From: Phycisphaerales bacterium
GTDB lineage: Bacteria > Planctomycetota > Phycisphaerae > Phycisphaerales > SM1A02
Direction: 5' to 3'
DNA length: 64,000 bases
Assembly (NCBI GenBank): GCA_030748805.1
Contig: JASMLG010000126.1
Span: forward strand, 62,001 to 126,000
Shown here: piece by piece, positions 45,307-54,929 of the stretch
How the letters are laid out: every line of letters begins with the position of its first letter
How positions within the stretch are numbered: the stretch's first letter is position 1
Notes under the pieces: model-generated
Database searches by the model: none
Seen by the model: the letters and a program-made list of their open reading frames with translations, nothing else
Told to the model about the DNA's origin: nothing
Position numbers and translations under genes: made by a program

Positions 45307-45625
45307 CTTGTTCGATTAAGTCAACGTAAGTTTCTGTTGACAATGGAGTATGAGGTCTTGCAGTTATCAATATGTCTGTTTCTTTCGGTAATCGATGTTG
45401 TGAGATTCTAAATGCTTCTCTGCATTTGCGTTTAATTAAATTTCTAATAACGGCATTGCCAACCCGTTTAGGAACTGATAGTCCTAAGCGAGTTTGTTTA
45501 ACATTATTTGGTTTTGACAATATTAACAGGGGGCCTACAGTACACCTATTACCACTTGAGTAGATTGCATCAAAGTCTTTCTTTCTAACAATTCGTTGTT
45601 TTCGTTGAAAAAGAAATGGGGTCAT
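45290..45625 (-). CDS. rnpA: Ribonuclease P protein component
   Basis: 111 residues, normal for RnpA. The basic RNR motif region is present as RVGNAVIRNLIKRKCREAFR, with the N-terminal RIVRKKDFDAIYSSG. It helps the RNase P RNA remove 5' leaders of tRNA precursors. Its start overlaps the end of the ClC channel gene by four bases, an unusual neighbour; normally rpmH is upstream. Confidence 0.95.
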   Translation of the reverse strand: MTPFLFQRKQRIVRKKDFDAIYSSGNRCTVGPLLILSKPNNVKQTRLGLSVPKRVGNAVIRNLIKRKCREAFRISQHRLPKETDILITARPHTPLSTETYVDLIEQGVSGD

Positions 45626-47439
45626 TTGTTCGAATCCTCATCAAGTGCTTCTTGATATCGTTTCATGAGTCGAGATCTAGTAATAAGACCAGATATTTGC
45701 CCTTTCTCATCGAGTAATACAAGTGACTGCACGTCACTTCTAGAAAATTTATCGAGAACAATATCAAGTGTTTCTTCTGGAGCAACAGTTGGTAAGTCAG
45801 AACGTTGTAACTCAGAAACCTGAAGAAGTGGAATTGCTTCTCGGTAAACAAGTGCTGCTCTTAAGTCATCAGAAGTAACCATTCCGCAGTATTTATCGCG
45901 TTCATCAATAACAACAAAATCAGATGTTCCAGTTGATTCCATCAAGTCAACAAGTTGTTGGGCTGATTCGGTCTGTTTAACAACCGTTGCTCTAAGTGTT
46001 GGAACGTCTTCTGGAGTCATCCTCCTTAAAACTGTAAGATCGCTTAAGGCACCAAGTCGTACTCCGAGCCGCGACAGTTTAAATGTGTACACGCTATCTT
46101 TGCAAACTATTCTTGCAATAATCGTGCTTACAACCGCTGCGAACATAAGAGGTAAAATGACATCGTAACTTTGTGTAACCTCGTATACAATTAAAATTGC
46201 GGTAAGTGGTGCGTGAGTTGTTGCGGCAACCATTGCAGCCATTCCGACAAGAGCAAAATAAGCGGGTGACGTTTCAGGGAACCAACCAAAATAGTGCACT
46301 GCATATCCAATACAGCCACCTGTCGATGCTCCTATCAATAGTGATGGAGCAAACAAACCACCTGCGCCACCAGAGCCAACAGTGATACTCGTAGCGATTA
46401 ATTTTATTAGTGCTAATCCAGCTAGCCCTAATAATAGTGGCGCTGCATCAGTTAGGATTGAATTATCAGAATTGTTGAAGTACGTACTAGGGTTTATGAT
46501 TGATTCAATCGTTGGATATCCGTTTCCGTAAAACTTTGGAATCGATTCGCTTGAAGTAATGCAATATATGGAAAAACCAATAATTCCTAGAAGAATTGCT
46601 CCTAGTAGAGGTCGCACATAAATGGGTAGTTTTGTAGCTGCAAACATTCTTTCAGAAAGATCAAGCATGCGAACAAATAAAGCACCAATTAAGCCACAAG
46701 TAAGACCAAGCACTAGATAAGTTGGAATTTGGGTAACATTAAACGCGAGACCCTCTCTGAAAAAATCATCACCCACTTCAAAGAGGGCTGCATCTCCTAG
46801 GATGCCCTGAGTTGTAGCAGAGGATACCACGGCAGCAATTACAATTGGAGTAAAGGTTTTTAATGAGAAATCACGAAGAAGTATTTCCATAACAAAGAAA
46901 ATACCTGCGATTGGGGCATTAAAAACAGAAGCTAGTCCTGCAGCTGCACCACATCCTAGAAGTGTTCCAGTGTGCTGGGAGCCGGTTCCTAGAACTCTTG
47001 CTATGCATGAGCCAACTACCGCGCCTATTGTAACAATTGGTCCTTCTGCACCAGCCGATCCTCCCGAACCAATCGTCGCCGTGGATGCCAGCCATTTACG
47101 CAGACCTATTTTCCAAGAAAGTTTTCCCTTCTTTCTTTGAACCGCATATATAACTGAAGTCACTCCCGGACCTACACCTTCGTGTTTTAGAACGGAAATA
47201 AGGATACCTGTAATCAAACCTCCAACTGCTGGACCAAGTAAAATTAGCAACCACAAGGTGTCAGACCCCTTTAGCCCATCTGCAATGTGTTCGGTTTGGC
47301 GGAGTGGCCAAATAAAAGCAACCGCAGCCAAACCCATGAAGACACCGATAGTAGCCGCGACAATGTACAAGTACCAGTCGCGGTCAAAACCCAATCGCAA
47401 ACCAATTCGTCTAAGTTGTGGTGTCAGTAGGCGTTTCAT
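45622..47439 (-). CDS. ClC-family chloride channel/transporter with CBS pair
   Basis: 605 residues. Ten or more membrane helices (about 20-440) include the selectivity motifs GSGGSAGAEGPIV (with the gating Glu) and GSGGAGGLFAPSL. The C-terminus (about 475-600) holds two CBS domains (MTPEDVPTLRATVV..VVIDERDKYCGMVT and LDIVLDKFSRSDVQSLVLLDEKGQISGLIT) that usually sense nucleotides. It may act as a chloride channel or proton antiporter. Overlaps rnpA by four bases, so it could be co-transcribed upstream of rnpA and yidD. Confidence 0.93.
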   Translation of the reverse strand: MKRLLTPQLRRIGLRLGFDRDWYLYIVAATIGVFMGLAAVAFIWPLRQTEHIADGLKGSDTLWLLILLGPAVGGLITGILISVLKHEGVGPGVTSVIYAVQRKKGKLSWKIGLRKWLASTATIGSGGSAGAEGPIVTIGAVVGSCIARVLGTGSQHTGTLLGCGAAAGLASVFNAPIAGIFFVMEILLRDFSLKTFTPIVIAAVVSSATTQGILGDAALFEVGDDFFREGLAFNVTQIPTYLVLGLTCGLIGALFVRMLDLSERMFAATKLPIYVRPLLGAILLGIIGFSIYCITSSESIPKFYGNGYPTIESIINPSTYFNNSDNSILTDAAPLLLGLAGLALIKLIATSITVGSGGAGGLFAPSLLIGASTGGCIGYAVHYFGWFPETSPAYFALVGMAAMVAATTHAPLTAILIVYEVTQSYDVILPLMFAAVVSTIIARIVCKDSVYTFKLSRLGVRLGALSDLTVLRRMTPEDVPTLRATVVKQTESAQQLVDLMESTGTSDFVVIDERDKYCGMVTSDDLRAALVYREAIPLLQVSELQRSDLPTVAPEETLDIVLDKFSRSDVQSLVLLDEKGQISGLITRSRLMKRYQEALDEDSNK

Positions 47440-47497
47440 CTGTTTGACCCATTTAATAGAGAATCGGGGAGTGTATCAAGGTCGTTGGCTTTCTAAC

Positions 47498-47526
47498 ATG
47501 ACATTAAGTGAGATATTAGGTATAAT
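47498..47526 (+). promoter_or_regulatory. Sigma-70 type promoter for rpoZ-coaC
   Basis: ATGACA (47498-47503) and a perfect TATAAT (47521-47526) separated by 17 bases, about 65 bases upstream of the rpoZ ATG. No competing gene overlaps the plus strand here. Transcription should start near 47533. Confidence 0.7.
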
Positions 47527-47592
47527 CACACATTCGACCTGTTATTGTCCTGTGTATGGGGCAAAAGTGCGGGTTTATTAGGAGATAGTACG

Positions 47593-47841
47593 ATGATAGA
47601 AGCCCTTCGAAGTGATGAAATAGTACGTAAATGTGGTGGTAGATTCAAGTTAACTGCTCTTATACAACATAGATTACGAGAGTTCATCGTTGATGGAGCG
47701 AGACCTCTTGTTGAGCGAGAAGGACGTACTGATATCGAAGTAGTTATCGCAGAAATTTTAGAAGATAAAATTACTGCAGATTATGCGGAATCAGGATATG
47801 AAATGCAACATCCAGTCGGCTCAAAGAGTGATGGCAAATGA
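47593..47841 (+). CDS. rpoZ: RNA polymerase omega subunit
   Basis: 82 residues from ATG 47593, with TAGGAGA upstream. MIEALRSDEIVRKCGGRFKL, ALIQHRLREFIVDGARPLVE and VIAEILEDKI are characteristic of omega, which stabilises the beta-prime subunit. The open frame extends upstream to 47545 but without a ribosome-binding site and outside the family. It overlaps coaC by 11 bases, the typical rpoZ-coaBC order. gmk is not upstream. Confidence 0.9.
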   Translation: MIEALRSDEIVRKCGGRFKLTALIQHRLREFIVDGARPLVEREGRTDIEVVIAEILEDKITADYAESGYEMQHPVGSKSDGK

Positions 47842-48400
47842 TGACTCAAATCTTGATGGTCTTAGGATTATCATAGGTTTAACCGGAGGGATTGCTTGTT
47901 ACAAAGTAGCAGGTCTAGTAAGTAAATTAGTACAGGCAGGGGCGATTGTTGATGTTTTGATGACAAAAGCTGCTACTCGTTTCATCGCACCATTAACATT
48001 TGCATCTCTAACCGGCAGACCTGTGTTTGACAGTCAATGGACTTATGTTGATGGGCATGGACCGCAACACATTAAACTTGCAACTTCTGCGGATGTAATG
48101 CTGATTGCACCATGTACTATGGATATGCTAGGTAAACTAGCTAATGGAATGACAGATGATCCAGTCAGTTTAGTTACTTCAGCGATAGATCGTTCGAAGA
48201 CATCTGTACTTTTGGCACCATCAATGAATGAGACGATGTTAAGGCAACCATCAACTATAAGAAATATCAACACACTTAGAGAAGATGGATACATAATTAT
48301 AGAGCCAGAAGATGGTTGGCAAGCTTGTAAACATGTTGGAACAGGTCGACTTCCAGAGAGTGATGCTTTGTTTGAAGCCTTAAACGCAGTTTTGGGATAG
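47831..48400 (+). CDS. coaC: Phosphopantothenoylcysteine decarboxylase (CoaC domain only)
   Basis: 189 residues of the HFCD flavoprotein family. IIIGLTGGIACYKVAGLV at the N-terminus, HIKLATSADVMLIAPCT with the catalytic His, LLAPSMNETML matching the PAMN motif, and GWQACKHVGTGRLPE with the catalytic Cys. It decarboxylates 4'-phosphopantothenoylcysteine in CoA synthesis. The CoaB synthetase half normally fused in bacteria is absent, and no CoaB lies downstream. ATG 47831 is chosen inside rpoZ; the longer frame starts at 47783. Confidence 0.88.
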   Translation: MANDDSNLDGLRIIIGLTGGIACYKVAGLVSKLVQAGAIVDVLMTKAATRFIAPLTFASLTGRPVFDSQWTYVDGHGPQHIKLATSADVMLIAPCTMDMLGKLANGMTDDPVSLVTSAIDRSKTSVLLAPSMNETMLRQPSTIRNINTLREDGYIIIEPEDGWQACKHVGTGRLPESDALFEALNAVLG

Positions 48401-48481
48401 AAATTGCCTTTTTCTTATTGACTAATGCGACTAATCATGTCATTGTTAGTACAAGGGGGTTGGTAAGAAAGAGGTGTGATT

Positions 48482-49972
48482 ATGCTAAATTTAATGCTAG
48501 TGATGTTATTTGGATTTACTAATCCTATTGAAATTGAAAAGTCAAAAGAAGTTCAGGGTAGTAGATTGAATCCTATTACCGAAAACTTCTTCTCTACTCA
48601 GACACTTAAAGTTAAATTTAGTCCAGTTATTGCAATGGATAAGATGAAGCAACGCAGTTTAAGTGGTACATGTCCACAAGTAGAAGTTGCTTTGACAGAT
48701 AGCGATTTTGGTGATGGTGCTTACACATTACAAGCTGGCTTTGCTCAAGGTGAATCACTTGGAGCAACTTACTCTATTCCTTCAGATGAGTTCCCTATAA
48801 GAATAGACAAAATGGATGTTTTGTTCGGAACTAGTAACGCGATTGTTCAAACAACTACTCATTGGTCAGTGATGGTCTGGGATGGCACTCCAACTGACGG
48901 AATACTTGTTGCTTCATTTTCTAGCGATGACCTAATCCTTCCACACTTGGTAATGCCGCCAGGTACGAATGGAATAATTATTTCAGTATCAGTAGATCCA
49001 GAAGACCCTGAACAAATATACATCTACAACGATAGTGGGATGAATTCGTACACAATAGCATTTAGAATTGATCAACATAATCAACCAGGAAACCCATGTT
49101 TAACTTCACCTTCTACTCAATACAATGCGTTTCCTTGCACAGATACAAGTGGGCTTCAATTCCCTAATGAGAATTGGATTAACGCAGTTGATGGTCCATG
49201 GTGCGTTTGTGGTTCTGGCTGGTTTACTTTTCAACAATTTCCCGGCATCTGCACTCCTAGTGGCGATTGGGTTTTGCGATCAGCATACACTCCAGTCAAT
49301 TGTAGTGTTGACCCAATTGCATGTTGTTTTTCTGATGATTCTTGTATGGATTTGACTCCTAGTGATTGTGCTATTTTTGGTGGAACTTCTGCAGGAAGTG
49401 ATACTTCATGTGCTACGTATACATGTGGTGCTGGGATTGGAGCTTGCTGTGTTGAATCTACAGGTAATTGTGTAGATTTTGATCTTACGACTTGTCAAGT
49501 AGTAGGTGGCATTTATATGGGTGAGGGTACTGTTTGTTCTGATGTTGTTTGTTTCCCAGAGGGTGCTTGCTGTCTTGATGATGGTGCATGTATTGGTCCT
49601 GTATCATTAGATGACTGTGCAGCAGTTTCTGGTACTTTCCAAGGTGACGCAACTTTATGCTCTGATGTTACTTGTCCACAGCCACTAGGTGCCTGTTGTG
49701 GTCCAGATTGGTGCCTAGATCTCACCGAATCTAATTGTTCTGCTGTTGCTGGTACATGGGAGGGTGCTAGCACAGAATGTTCTGATTTAGATGTGTGCGT
49801 TTCGAATTGCCCTGAGGACTTGGATGGAGACGGACAGATAAATGTTAACGATCTTTTGTCTGTAGTTGGAGATTGGGGAATGACTGATAGCGACGCTGAC
49901 TTAGACGGCAATGGTACTGTTGATACACCTGATTTGCTCGCAGTCATTGCATCATGGGGACCTTGCCAGTAA
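48482..49972 (+). CDS. Secreted Cys-rich GACC-repeat protein with C-terminal dockerin-like pair
   Basis: 496 residues. ATG 48482 is preferred over GTG 48476 because AAGAGG lies seven bases before it. An uncertain signal peptide (about 1-13) is followed by a beta-rich domain to about 275, four Cys-rich repeats (PIACC, GIGACC, PEGACC and PLGACC starts, about 277-440) and a dockerin-like pair (DLDGDGQINVNDLL..WG and DLDGNGTVDTPDLL..WG) at the very end. It belongs to the same protein style as the genes at 19.7 to 28.7 kb but lies on the other strand 20 kb away. Extracellular, disulphide-rich, function unknown. Confidence 0.83.
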   Translation: MLNLMLVMLFGFTNPIEIEKSKEVQGSRLNPITENFFSTQTLKVKFSPVIAMDKMKQRSLSGTCPQVEVALTDSDFGDGAYTLQAGFAQGESLGATYSIPSDEFPIRIDKMDVLFGTSNAIVQTTTHWSVMVWDGTPTDGILVASFSSDDLILPHLVMPPGTNGIIISVSVDPEDPEQIYIYNDSGMNSYTIAFRIDQHNQPGNPCLTSPSTQYNAFPCTDTSGLQFPNENWINAVDGPWCVCGSGWFTFQQFPGICTPSGDWVLRSAYTPVNCSVDPIACCFSDDSCMDLTPSDCAIFGGTSAGSDTSCATYTCGAGIGACCVESTGNCVDFDLTTCQVVGGIYMGEGTVCSDVVCFPEGACCLDDGACIGPVSLDDCAAVSGTFQGDATLCSDVTCPQPLGACCGPDWCLDLTESNCSAVAGTWEGASTECSDLDVCVSNCPEDLDGDGQINVNDLLSVVGDWGMTDSDADLDGNGTVDTPDLLAVIASWGPCQ

Positions 49973-49983
49973 CATAGTACTTA

Positions 49984-50382
49984 ATGCCAGAATCTAAGAC
50001 GTGTACTATTTTTAGGTTTACTCTTCCAGATAAACCAGGTGTCTTACTTGCTTTAGCAGACCGACTCCGTGCTGCTGACATAACGCTTCTTTCATTTTGG
50101 GCAAGAGGAAATGGGGATCAGACATCTACTATGAGATGCGTCGCTGAAAGCGAATCACAATTTCGCGACTTTGCAAAATCAGCAGAACTAAATGCTTCAG
50201 AAGAATTGGCAATTCACGTGTCAGCAGAAGATCGAGGTGGGGACTTTATTAGAGTTCTTGAAAAGGTTGCATCATTGAATGCAAACATCGACGCAATTCA
50301 AGCAGTTACTCTGGCTGGGAGTACTGGTTGGATGATTTGGACTGAAAAAGAACAAATAGAGTCACTGCTTTCGCAGATTTAA
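49984..50382 (+). CDS. ACT-domain protein
   Basis: 132 residues. The first part (CTIFRFTLPDKPGVLLALADRLRAADITLL) is a clear ACT domain, and a second ACT-like unit may follow (FIRVLEKVASLNANIDAIQAV). ACT domains bind amino acids or other small ligands and usually regulate an enzyme; no enzyme is fused here. It starts 11 bases after the secreted protein gene and converges with rpoD. Regulated partner unknown. Confidence 0.82.
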   Translation: MPESKTCTIFRFTLPDKPGVLLALADRLRAADITLLSFWARGNGDQTSTMRCVAESESQFRDFAKSAELNASEELAIHVSAEDRGGDFIRVLEKVASLNANIDAIQAVTLAGSTGWMIWTEKEQIESLLSQI

Positions 50383-50452
50383 CTCACTATCGAAGATGGT
50401 TAAACAATCGATAATATTTAACGCTTAAAAGATGCCGTATGGATTTCGTGTT

Positions 50453-52282
50453 CTATTCATCATCATTCTCATGTTGATCGATGAAACTTGAAAGTCTACG
50501 TTTGCGAACAGGGTGTTGTAGTTTTCGAATTGCCTTTGATTCGACTTGTCGCACACGCTCGCGAGTAACTTTGAAAATACGTCCTACTTCTTCAAGTGTG
50601 TAAGTGTAACCATCGCCAACTCCATATCGTAATTTTAGAATTTCCCGCTCTCGATAGGTTAATGTCTTTAAGACATCATTAATTCGAGCTCGCAGCATCT
50701 CGCTGGTTGCGGTCTCAGATGGTGCTTGTTGACGTTCATCTTCAATAAAGTCGCCAAACTGAGAATCCTCTGACTCGCCAACAGGTCGATCCAAACTAAT
50801 TGGATGTCGTGATATTTTCATGACCCGTTTGGTTTCTTCAAGACTCATGTCGGCTACTTCGGCAATTTCTTCTAGGGTTGGTTCTCTGCCAATCTTTTGA
50901 AGTAGTCGTTTTTGAATACCACGGAGTTTGGACATTGTCTCAATCATGTGAACCGGCACTCGAATAGTACGCGCGTGATCTGCAATAGCTCTAGTGATTG
51001 CTTGACGAATCCACCAAGTTGCATAAGTTGAGAATTTGTATCCTCGTCTATACTCGTATTTGTCTACTGCACGCATTAATCCAGTATTTCCTTCTTGAAT
51101 AATGTCTAGAAAAGGTAATCCTCGATTCCTGTACTTCTTTGCAATTGATACAACAAGTCGCAGATTGCCCCCAGACAAATCTCGTTTGCCTTGGTCATAT
51201 TCTTCGAAAACAACATCGATTTTCTTCAAGCGATGTTCTAGTTCTTCTGGAGATTCTAAAATGAGACCGCTAAGCCCTGAAAGTTCTTCTTCCATGACAG
51301 CGACGTCGTCAGGATCTATGTTGCTACCTCTTTTCTTTGATCTTTCAAGATCGCGCTGGATTTGTTTGAGCTTCTTAGAAATTGAGATAATTTTCCTTAG
51401 AAGCGGCTGGATTTTAGAAGTTCTCAGGCAACATTCTTCAAGTAAAGATGCGATTTTTCGACGCCTGCGCTGCATGTTAGCTCTTACTACTTTCAATTCA
51501 CTTTTCTTTAATCCATCATTCTCGCATCTATGCCAATCGTTTGCATTTGCCTCTAGAAGTAACCGTACTGTTTTTGTATTTACAGGAATCCTACTAGCAA
51601 CTTTTTGCTTTGCATTTTCTTCTGCAGTGGAAATTCTCATGGTACGGTCAAAAGGCAATTTGCCCTCATGTACTAAATCGAGAATGTCAATAGCTTGAGA
51701 TGCAGCATAGTCAGATTCAAGAACAAGTCGTCTAAAAACAAAACGAGTTGACTCAATCTTCTTGGCAAGCCGAATCTCCTCTTCGCGGGTTAAAAGTGAG
51801 ATGCTTCCCATCTGGGTTAAATACATGCGAATTGGATCGTCGATTCTTCGGGAAGATGCTTCGGCTAACGCTTGAGCAATCACTGCTTGAGCTTCTTCTT
51901 CATCAAGAAGGTCGTCGTCCTCGTCAATGTGTACTTGCTTTTGCTCGGTGCCATTTTCTTCGGCAAGTTCTTTTGCGACTTCTAGTTTGTCTTTCCAAGG
52001 TGTGTCTCTCTTGAATTTCAAATTTGTTTGAAGAGGTACAAAGAATGGGGTCCAGCCGCGTCGCATCCTGAACTCCTCTCCAATTAAATCTATGCCTAGA
52101 GAGGTAATGAGAACAAGAAGTTCGTCTATCTTTTCGGCAGAAAGGAACTCATCTGGTAGTGCAGAGTTTAATTCTTCATAACTCAACCAGCCACGATTCA
52201 TCCCTTCATTTAGTAAGACCTCCATGGTTGGATGCATAACAGGCATTTGGACTTGTGTTTTGTTTCTCTTAATTGTAGTCAC
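50453..52282 (-). CDS. rpoD: Primary RNA polymerase sigma factor (sigma-70)
   Basis: 609 residues from a GTG at 52282 chosen because CAGGAG lies seven bases upstream; the open frame continues to 52408 without a good site. Region 1.1-like N-terminus, region 1.2 ([25 protein letters not shown]), a non-conserved insertion of about 170 residues, region 2 ([21 protein letters not shown], then [18 protein letters not shown]), region 3, and region 4 with the helix-turn-helix [21 protein letters not shown]. It directs housekeeping transcription. It lies 82 bases downstream of dnaG, the classic dnaG-rpoD pair. Confidence 0.96.
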   Translation of the reverse strand: MTTIKRNKTQVQMPVMHPTMEVLLNEGMNRGWLSYEELNSALPDEFLSAEKIDELLVLITSLGIDLIGEEFRMRRGWTPFFVPLQTNLKFKRDTPWKDKLEVAKELAEENGTEQKQVHIDEDDDLLDEEEAQAVIAQALAEASSRRIDDPIRMYLTQMGSISLLTREEEIRLAKKIESTRFVFRRLVLESDYAASQAIDILDLVHEGKLPFDRTMRISTAEENAKQKVASRIPVNTKTVRLLLEANANDWHRCENDGLKKSELKVVRANMQRRRRKIASLLEECCLRTSKIQPLLRKIISISKKLKQIQRDLERSKKRGSNIDPDDVAVMEEELSGLSGLILESPEELEHRLKKIDVVFEEYDQGKRDLSGGNLRLVVSIAKKYRNRGLPFLDIIQEGNTGLMRAVDKYEYRRGYKFSTYATWWIRQAITRAIADHARTIRVPVHMIETMSKLRGIQKRLLQKIGREPTLEEIAEVADMSLEETKRVMKISRHPISLDRPVGESEDSQFGDFIEDERQQAPSETATSEMLRARINDVLKTLTYREREILKLRYGVGDGYTYTLEEVGRIFKVTRERVRQVESKAIRKLQHPVRKRRLSSFIDQHENDDE

Positions 52283-52364
52283 GATGTAACTCCTGTGTGA
52301 TAAGAATCGAGAAGGTAGGCAAGATGGTTGCCTGTGAAAGTAATTCGCTTTAGTAAGGATTGCT

Positions 52365-54179
52365 TCACGATGCACTCCTTGATGTTTTGTGTTTTCTGAT
52401 TGTTTCAAGCATTTCTTGAGCCAGTTTTAAGCGATCTCCAGGGTCGCTCACGTTTGATAGAGTTTGGACTTCATCTGCGATTGCTTTGTCTTCAATTAAG
52501 TTTACAAACGACCGGATTGTCATATTTGCAGCGAGCATTACGCTTTCGTATGTTGTGCATATGCGTTCTCCAGTGAAATAAAGGGTGCTTGCTAAAACTC
52601 TAGCGGGCTCATCAAGCTCTTCCAATAATTCAGGCATTGAAAAACTTATACCGTTTTGCAATCGTGGGATTATATTTATTGCTATTTTATTTGCAGTTTC
52701 ATCTTTGAAATCATCCGAGGTAATACTAGTTCCATTTTCTCTAATTGCGGCAGAAGATTCAGTTGGATCAAATATAAGAACTCCAATAAGTTCGTGCTCT
52801 GCAATTTGACGAGCACGTGAAATATTTGTAACTTTCTTATCATCATTTGAAGCAGAGGGTTTATTTGATTTTGTTGGTTCTGTCCGTTTGGAAATAAAAG
52901 ATTCGACTTCTTCAATAGAAACCTTTATTAGTGACGCGAGCCGTTCATATATTAACGGTTTTCTTATTCCTGAAAGTTTGCCTATGCCCAATCTTACAAG
53001 TTCATCAAGAAAAAGTTCTATACGGCGTGCTTTTCCTGAAATAGTATCTGTGTTACTAAGCGAGCATTCTAGTCGGTCAAGTTTGAATGAAATCGCATCA
53101 ACTGACTTGTCAAAGAATGACATTAAATCTGTTTCGCTAGATGCAAGATCTGCAGGATCTGAACCTTCTGGCAAAACGCAAATCTGTACATCAATATCTT
53201 TGGAGAAGAAAACTTCAACTGCACGATCTGCTGCACGTTGCCCTGCGTCATCGCCATCAAATACAAGGATAACTTTTTCGCATATTCGTGAAAGTTTTGA
53301 AGCGTGTTGTTCGGTTAGCGAGGTTCCTAAGGTTGCGATTACATTAGTAACACCAATTTGGTGACAAGCTATTACATCGGTATAGCCCTCAACAACAATT
53401 GCTGTCTTTGTTTTTTGCATTTCCGCTCTTGCAAGGTGGTAGCCATAAAGAACTTTTGATTTGTGAAATAACTCTGTCTCTGGACTGTTAATATATTTTG
53501 GTTCGTCTTCCTCGTTAATTATTCGTCCACCAAATGCTACAGGACTACCCGATTCATCGCATATAGGAAACATGATTCGATGTCGAAACGAGTCGTATAT
53601 ACGATCTGTGCTATCCTTCTTTTTTAGTAAACCAGCTTCAAGGCATGTGAAAATTCGATCGTCATTGTCTTTAACTAAATCAGTTAGGTATGTCCAACTG
53701 TTTGGTGCAACCCCAATCATAAACTTCTCTATTGACTCGTTTTCGAATCCTCTTAAGTGCAATAACTTAAATGCCAATGCCCCTTCATCCGAGTTTGATA
53801 GTTGGTCTTGATACAGTTGCGAAGCCCATTCTATTGCATTTCGGATTTTCTTCCTGATGGAGTTTTTCTCTTCATTTCGTGGTTGATTTGATAGTTCGAT
53901 TCCTACTCGCTCGGCTAAAAATTGAAGTGCTTCGCCGAAATCTTTTTTTAGATATTCACGTACAAATTTAATACAATCACCATAGGCACCGCAAGAAAAA
54001 CATTTGTAAAAAGCATTTTCTTTATGAGTAACTACTCTCATTGATGGTTTATGATCATCGTGGAATGGACAAATACCAACCCACTCTCTGCCTTTCGGCT
54101 GTAGGGGTACATATTCAGAAATCAGTGCTACAAGGTCAACTTGCTCACGCACGCGCTCTATGTCTGTTCTGTCACTCAT
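52365..54179 (-). CDS. dnaG: DNA primase
   Basis: 604 residues. The zinc finger ([11 protein letters not shown]...CFSCG, about 37-65) starts the protein; the Toprim core has VEGYTDVIA and [13 protein letters not shown]; a C-terminal domain (about 450-604) contacts the helicase. It makes RNA primers for replication. The gene is followed by rpoD and preceded by a 322-base non-coding stretch that must hold its promoter. Confidence 0.97.
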   Translation of the reverse strand: MSDRTDIERVREQVDLVALISEYVPLQPKGREWVGICPFHDDHKPSMRVVTHKENAFYKCFSCGAYGDCIKFVREYLKKDFGEALQFLAERVGIELSNQPRNEEKNSIRKKIRNAIEWASQLYQDQLSNSDEGALAFKLLHLRGFENESIEKFMIGVAPNSWTYLTDLVKDNDDRIFTCLEAGLLKKKDSTDRIYDSFRHRIMFPICDESGSPVAFGGRIINEEDEPKYINSPETELFHKSKVLYGYHLARAEMQKTKTAIVVEGYTDVIACHQIGVTNVIATLGTSLTEQHASKLSRICEKVILVFDGDDAGQRAADRAVEVFFSKDIDVQICVLPEGSDPADLASSETDLMSFFDKSVDAISFKLDRLECSLSNTDTISGKARRIELFLDELVRLGIGKLSGIRKPLIYERLASLIKVSIEEVESFISKRTEPTKSNKPSASNDDKKVTNISRARQIAEHELIGVLIFDPTESSAAIRENGTSITSDDFKDETANKIAINIIPRLQNGISFSMPELLEELDEPARVLASTLYFTGERICTTYESVMLAANMTIRSFVNLIEDKAIADEVQTLSNVSDPGDRLKLAQEMLETIRKHKTSRSAS

Positions 54180-54501
54180 TCCTAAATGGTGAATCCAATT
54201 CCTAATAAACCAACTTCAATTCAACGGTAGCGAGCCAATGACTTTGTCATTGTTAAAACTCAAACCGATGGCTCATATTGTCTGGCTTTGGTCACTGTGC
54301 TTGGGGTTCGGACTGGACCAACCTCTTTGGGGGTACTCAGTCCCAGTAATGTGTGAACTTGCCTTATTTGTATACTTCTAGAATACGCATGTATTCGTTT
54401 ACGTCAAGTAAATGCGTCTTTTTTTCGGACGTTGTCGCTAAAAAAACGTATTTTTTTAGTATTTTTTTAATATATCCTCATTTTTTATATTAAAAGCCGA
54501 C
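54180..54501. other. 322-base gap between rpmB and dnaG with several hairpins
   Basis: No gene seen. Structures on the plus strand: CAATGAC-ttt-GTCATTG (54236-54252) and GGACTG...CAGTCC (54310-54315 with 54338-54343) around ACC..GGGGGT, both more GC-rich than the flanks. Bases 54361-54480 are very AT-rich and end near the rpmB stop. The region should contain the dnaG-rpoD promoter; a structured RNA is possible but I could not match one. Confidence 0.4.
54438..54459. terminator. AT-rich inverted repeat, possible weak terminator of rpmB
   Basis: CTAAAAAAA (54438-54446) pairs with TTTTTTTAG (54451-54459) around CGTA, 43 bases past the rpmB stop. The stem is pure A-T apart from its outermost pair, so termination would be weak. 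Confidence 0.35.
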
Positions 54502-54780
54502 TTAAATCGACTGCTGTAACTTTTGTTGGCGTGTATAACCATATTTACGCTTTAATGGTTTAACTACTAATCCCTGCTTAATTGCTTTAGTTGAAACCTT
54601 AATTCGCTTTGGTTTACCTCCGACAATAGCCCTTACTGTATGAAGGTTTGGCTTGAACTTTCGTTTGTCATTCGCAGTGACTTTTAGACCAATACCACCT
54701 TGGTATTTTGGTTTACCTCTATATCGAATCTTGCGACCGACTTTTGTTCTGCGTCCAGTAAAAAAACATACACGTGGCAT
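54502..54780 (-). CDS. rpmB: 50S ribosomal protein L28
   Basis: 92 residues, basic, with the L28 start MPRVCFFTGRRTKVG, the RKFKPNLHTVRA segment and IKVSTKAIKQG. ATG 54780 is used since AAGGAG lies seven bases upstream; the frame also has a TTG two codons earlier. Part of the large ribosomal subunit. It stands alone between clpX and dnaG, both on the same strand. Confidence 0.93.
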   Translation of the reverse strand: MPRVCFFTGRRTKVGRKIRYRGKPKYQGGIGLKVTANDKRKFKPNLHTVRAIVGGKPKRIKVSTKAIKQGLVVKPLKRKYGYTRQQKLQQSI

Positions 54781-54929
54781 TTGCAAACTCCTTGGGCCAA
54801 CTATGGCGAATCCTAGATTATACCATCATTTGAAATCAATTGGGTATCAGAAAAACACGCTTTTTAGGCCAGTAAATACGATAATCTGTAGTTGGCTACA
54901 GTTATTTTAGCGAATTTTGGTCAAATTGT

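Noticed and set aside
47545..47592. Upstream extension of rpoZ
   Set aside because: It has no ribosome-binding site and lies outside the conserved omega protein; ATG 47593 has TAGGAGA in front.
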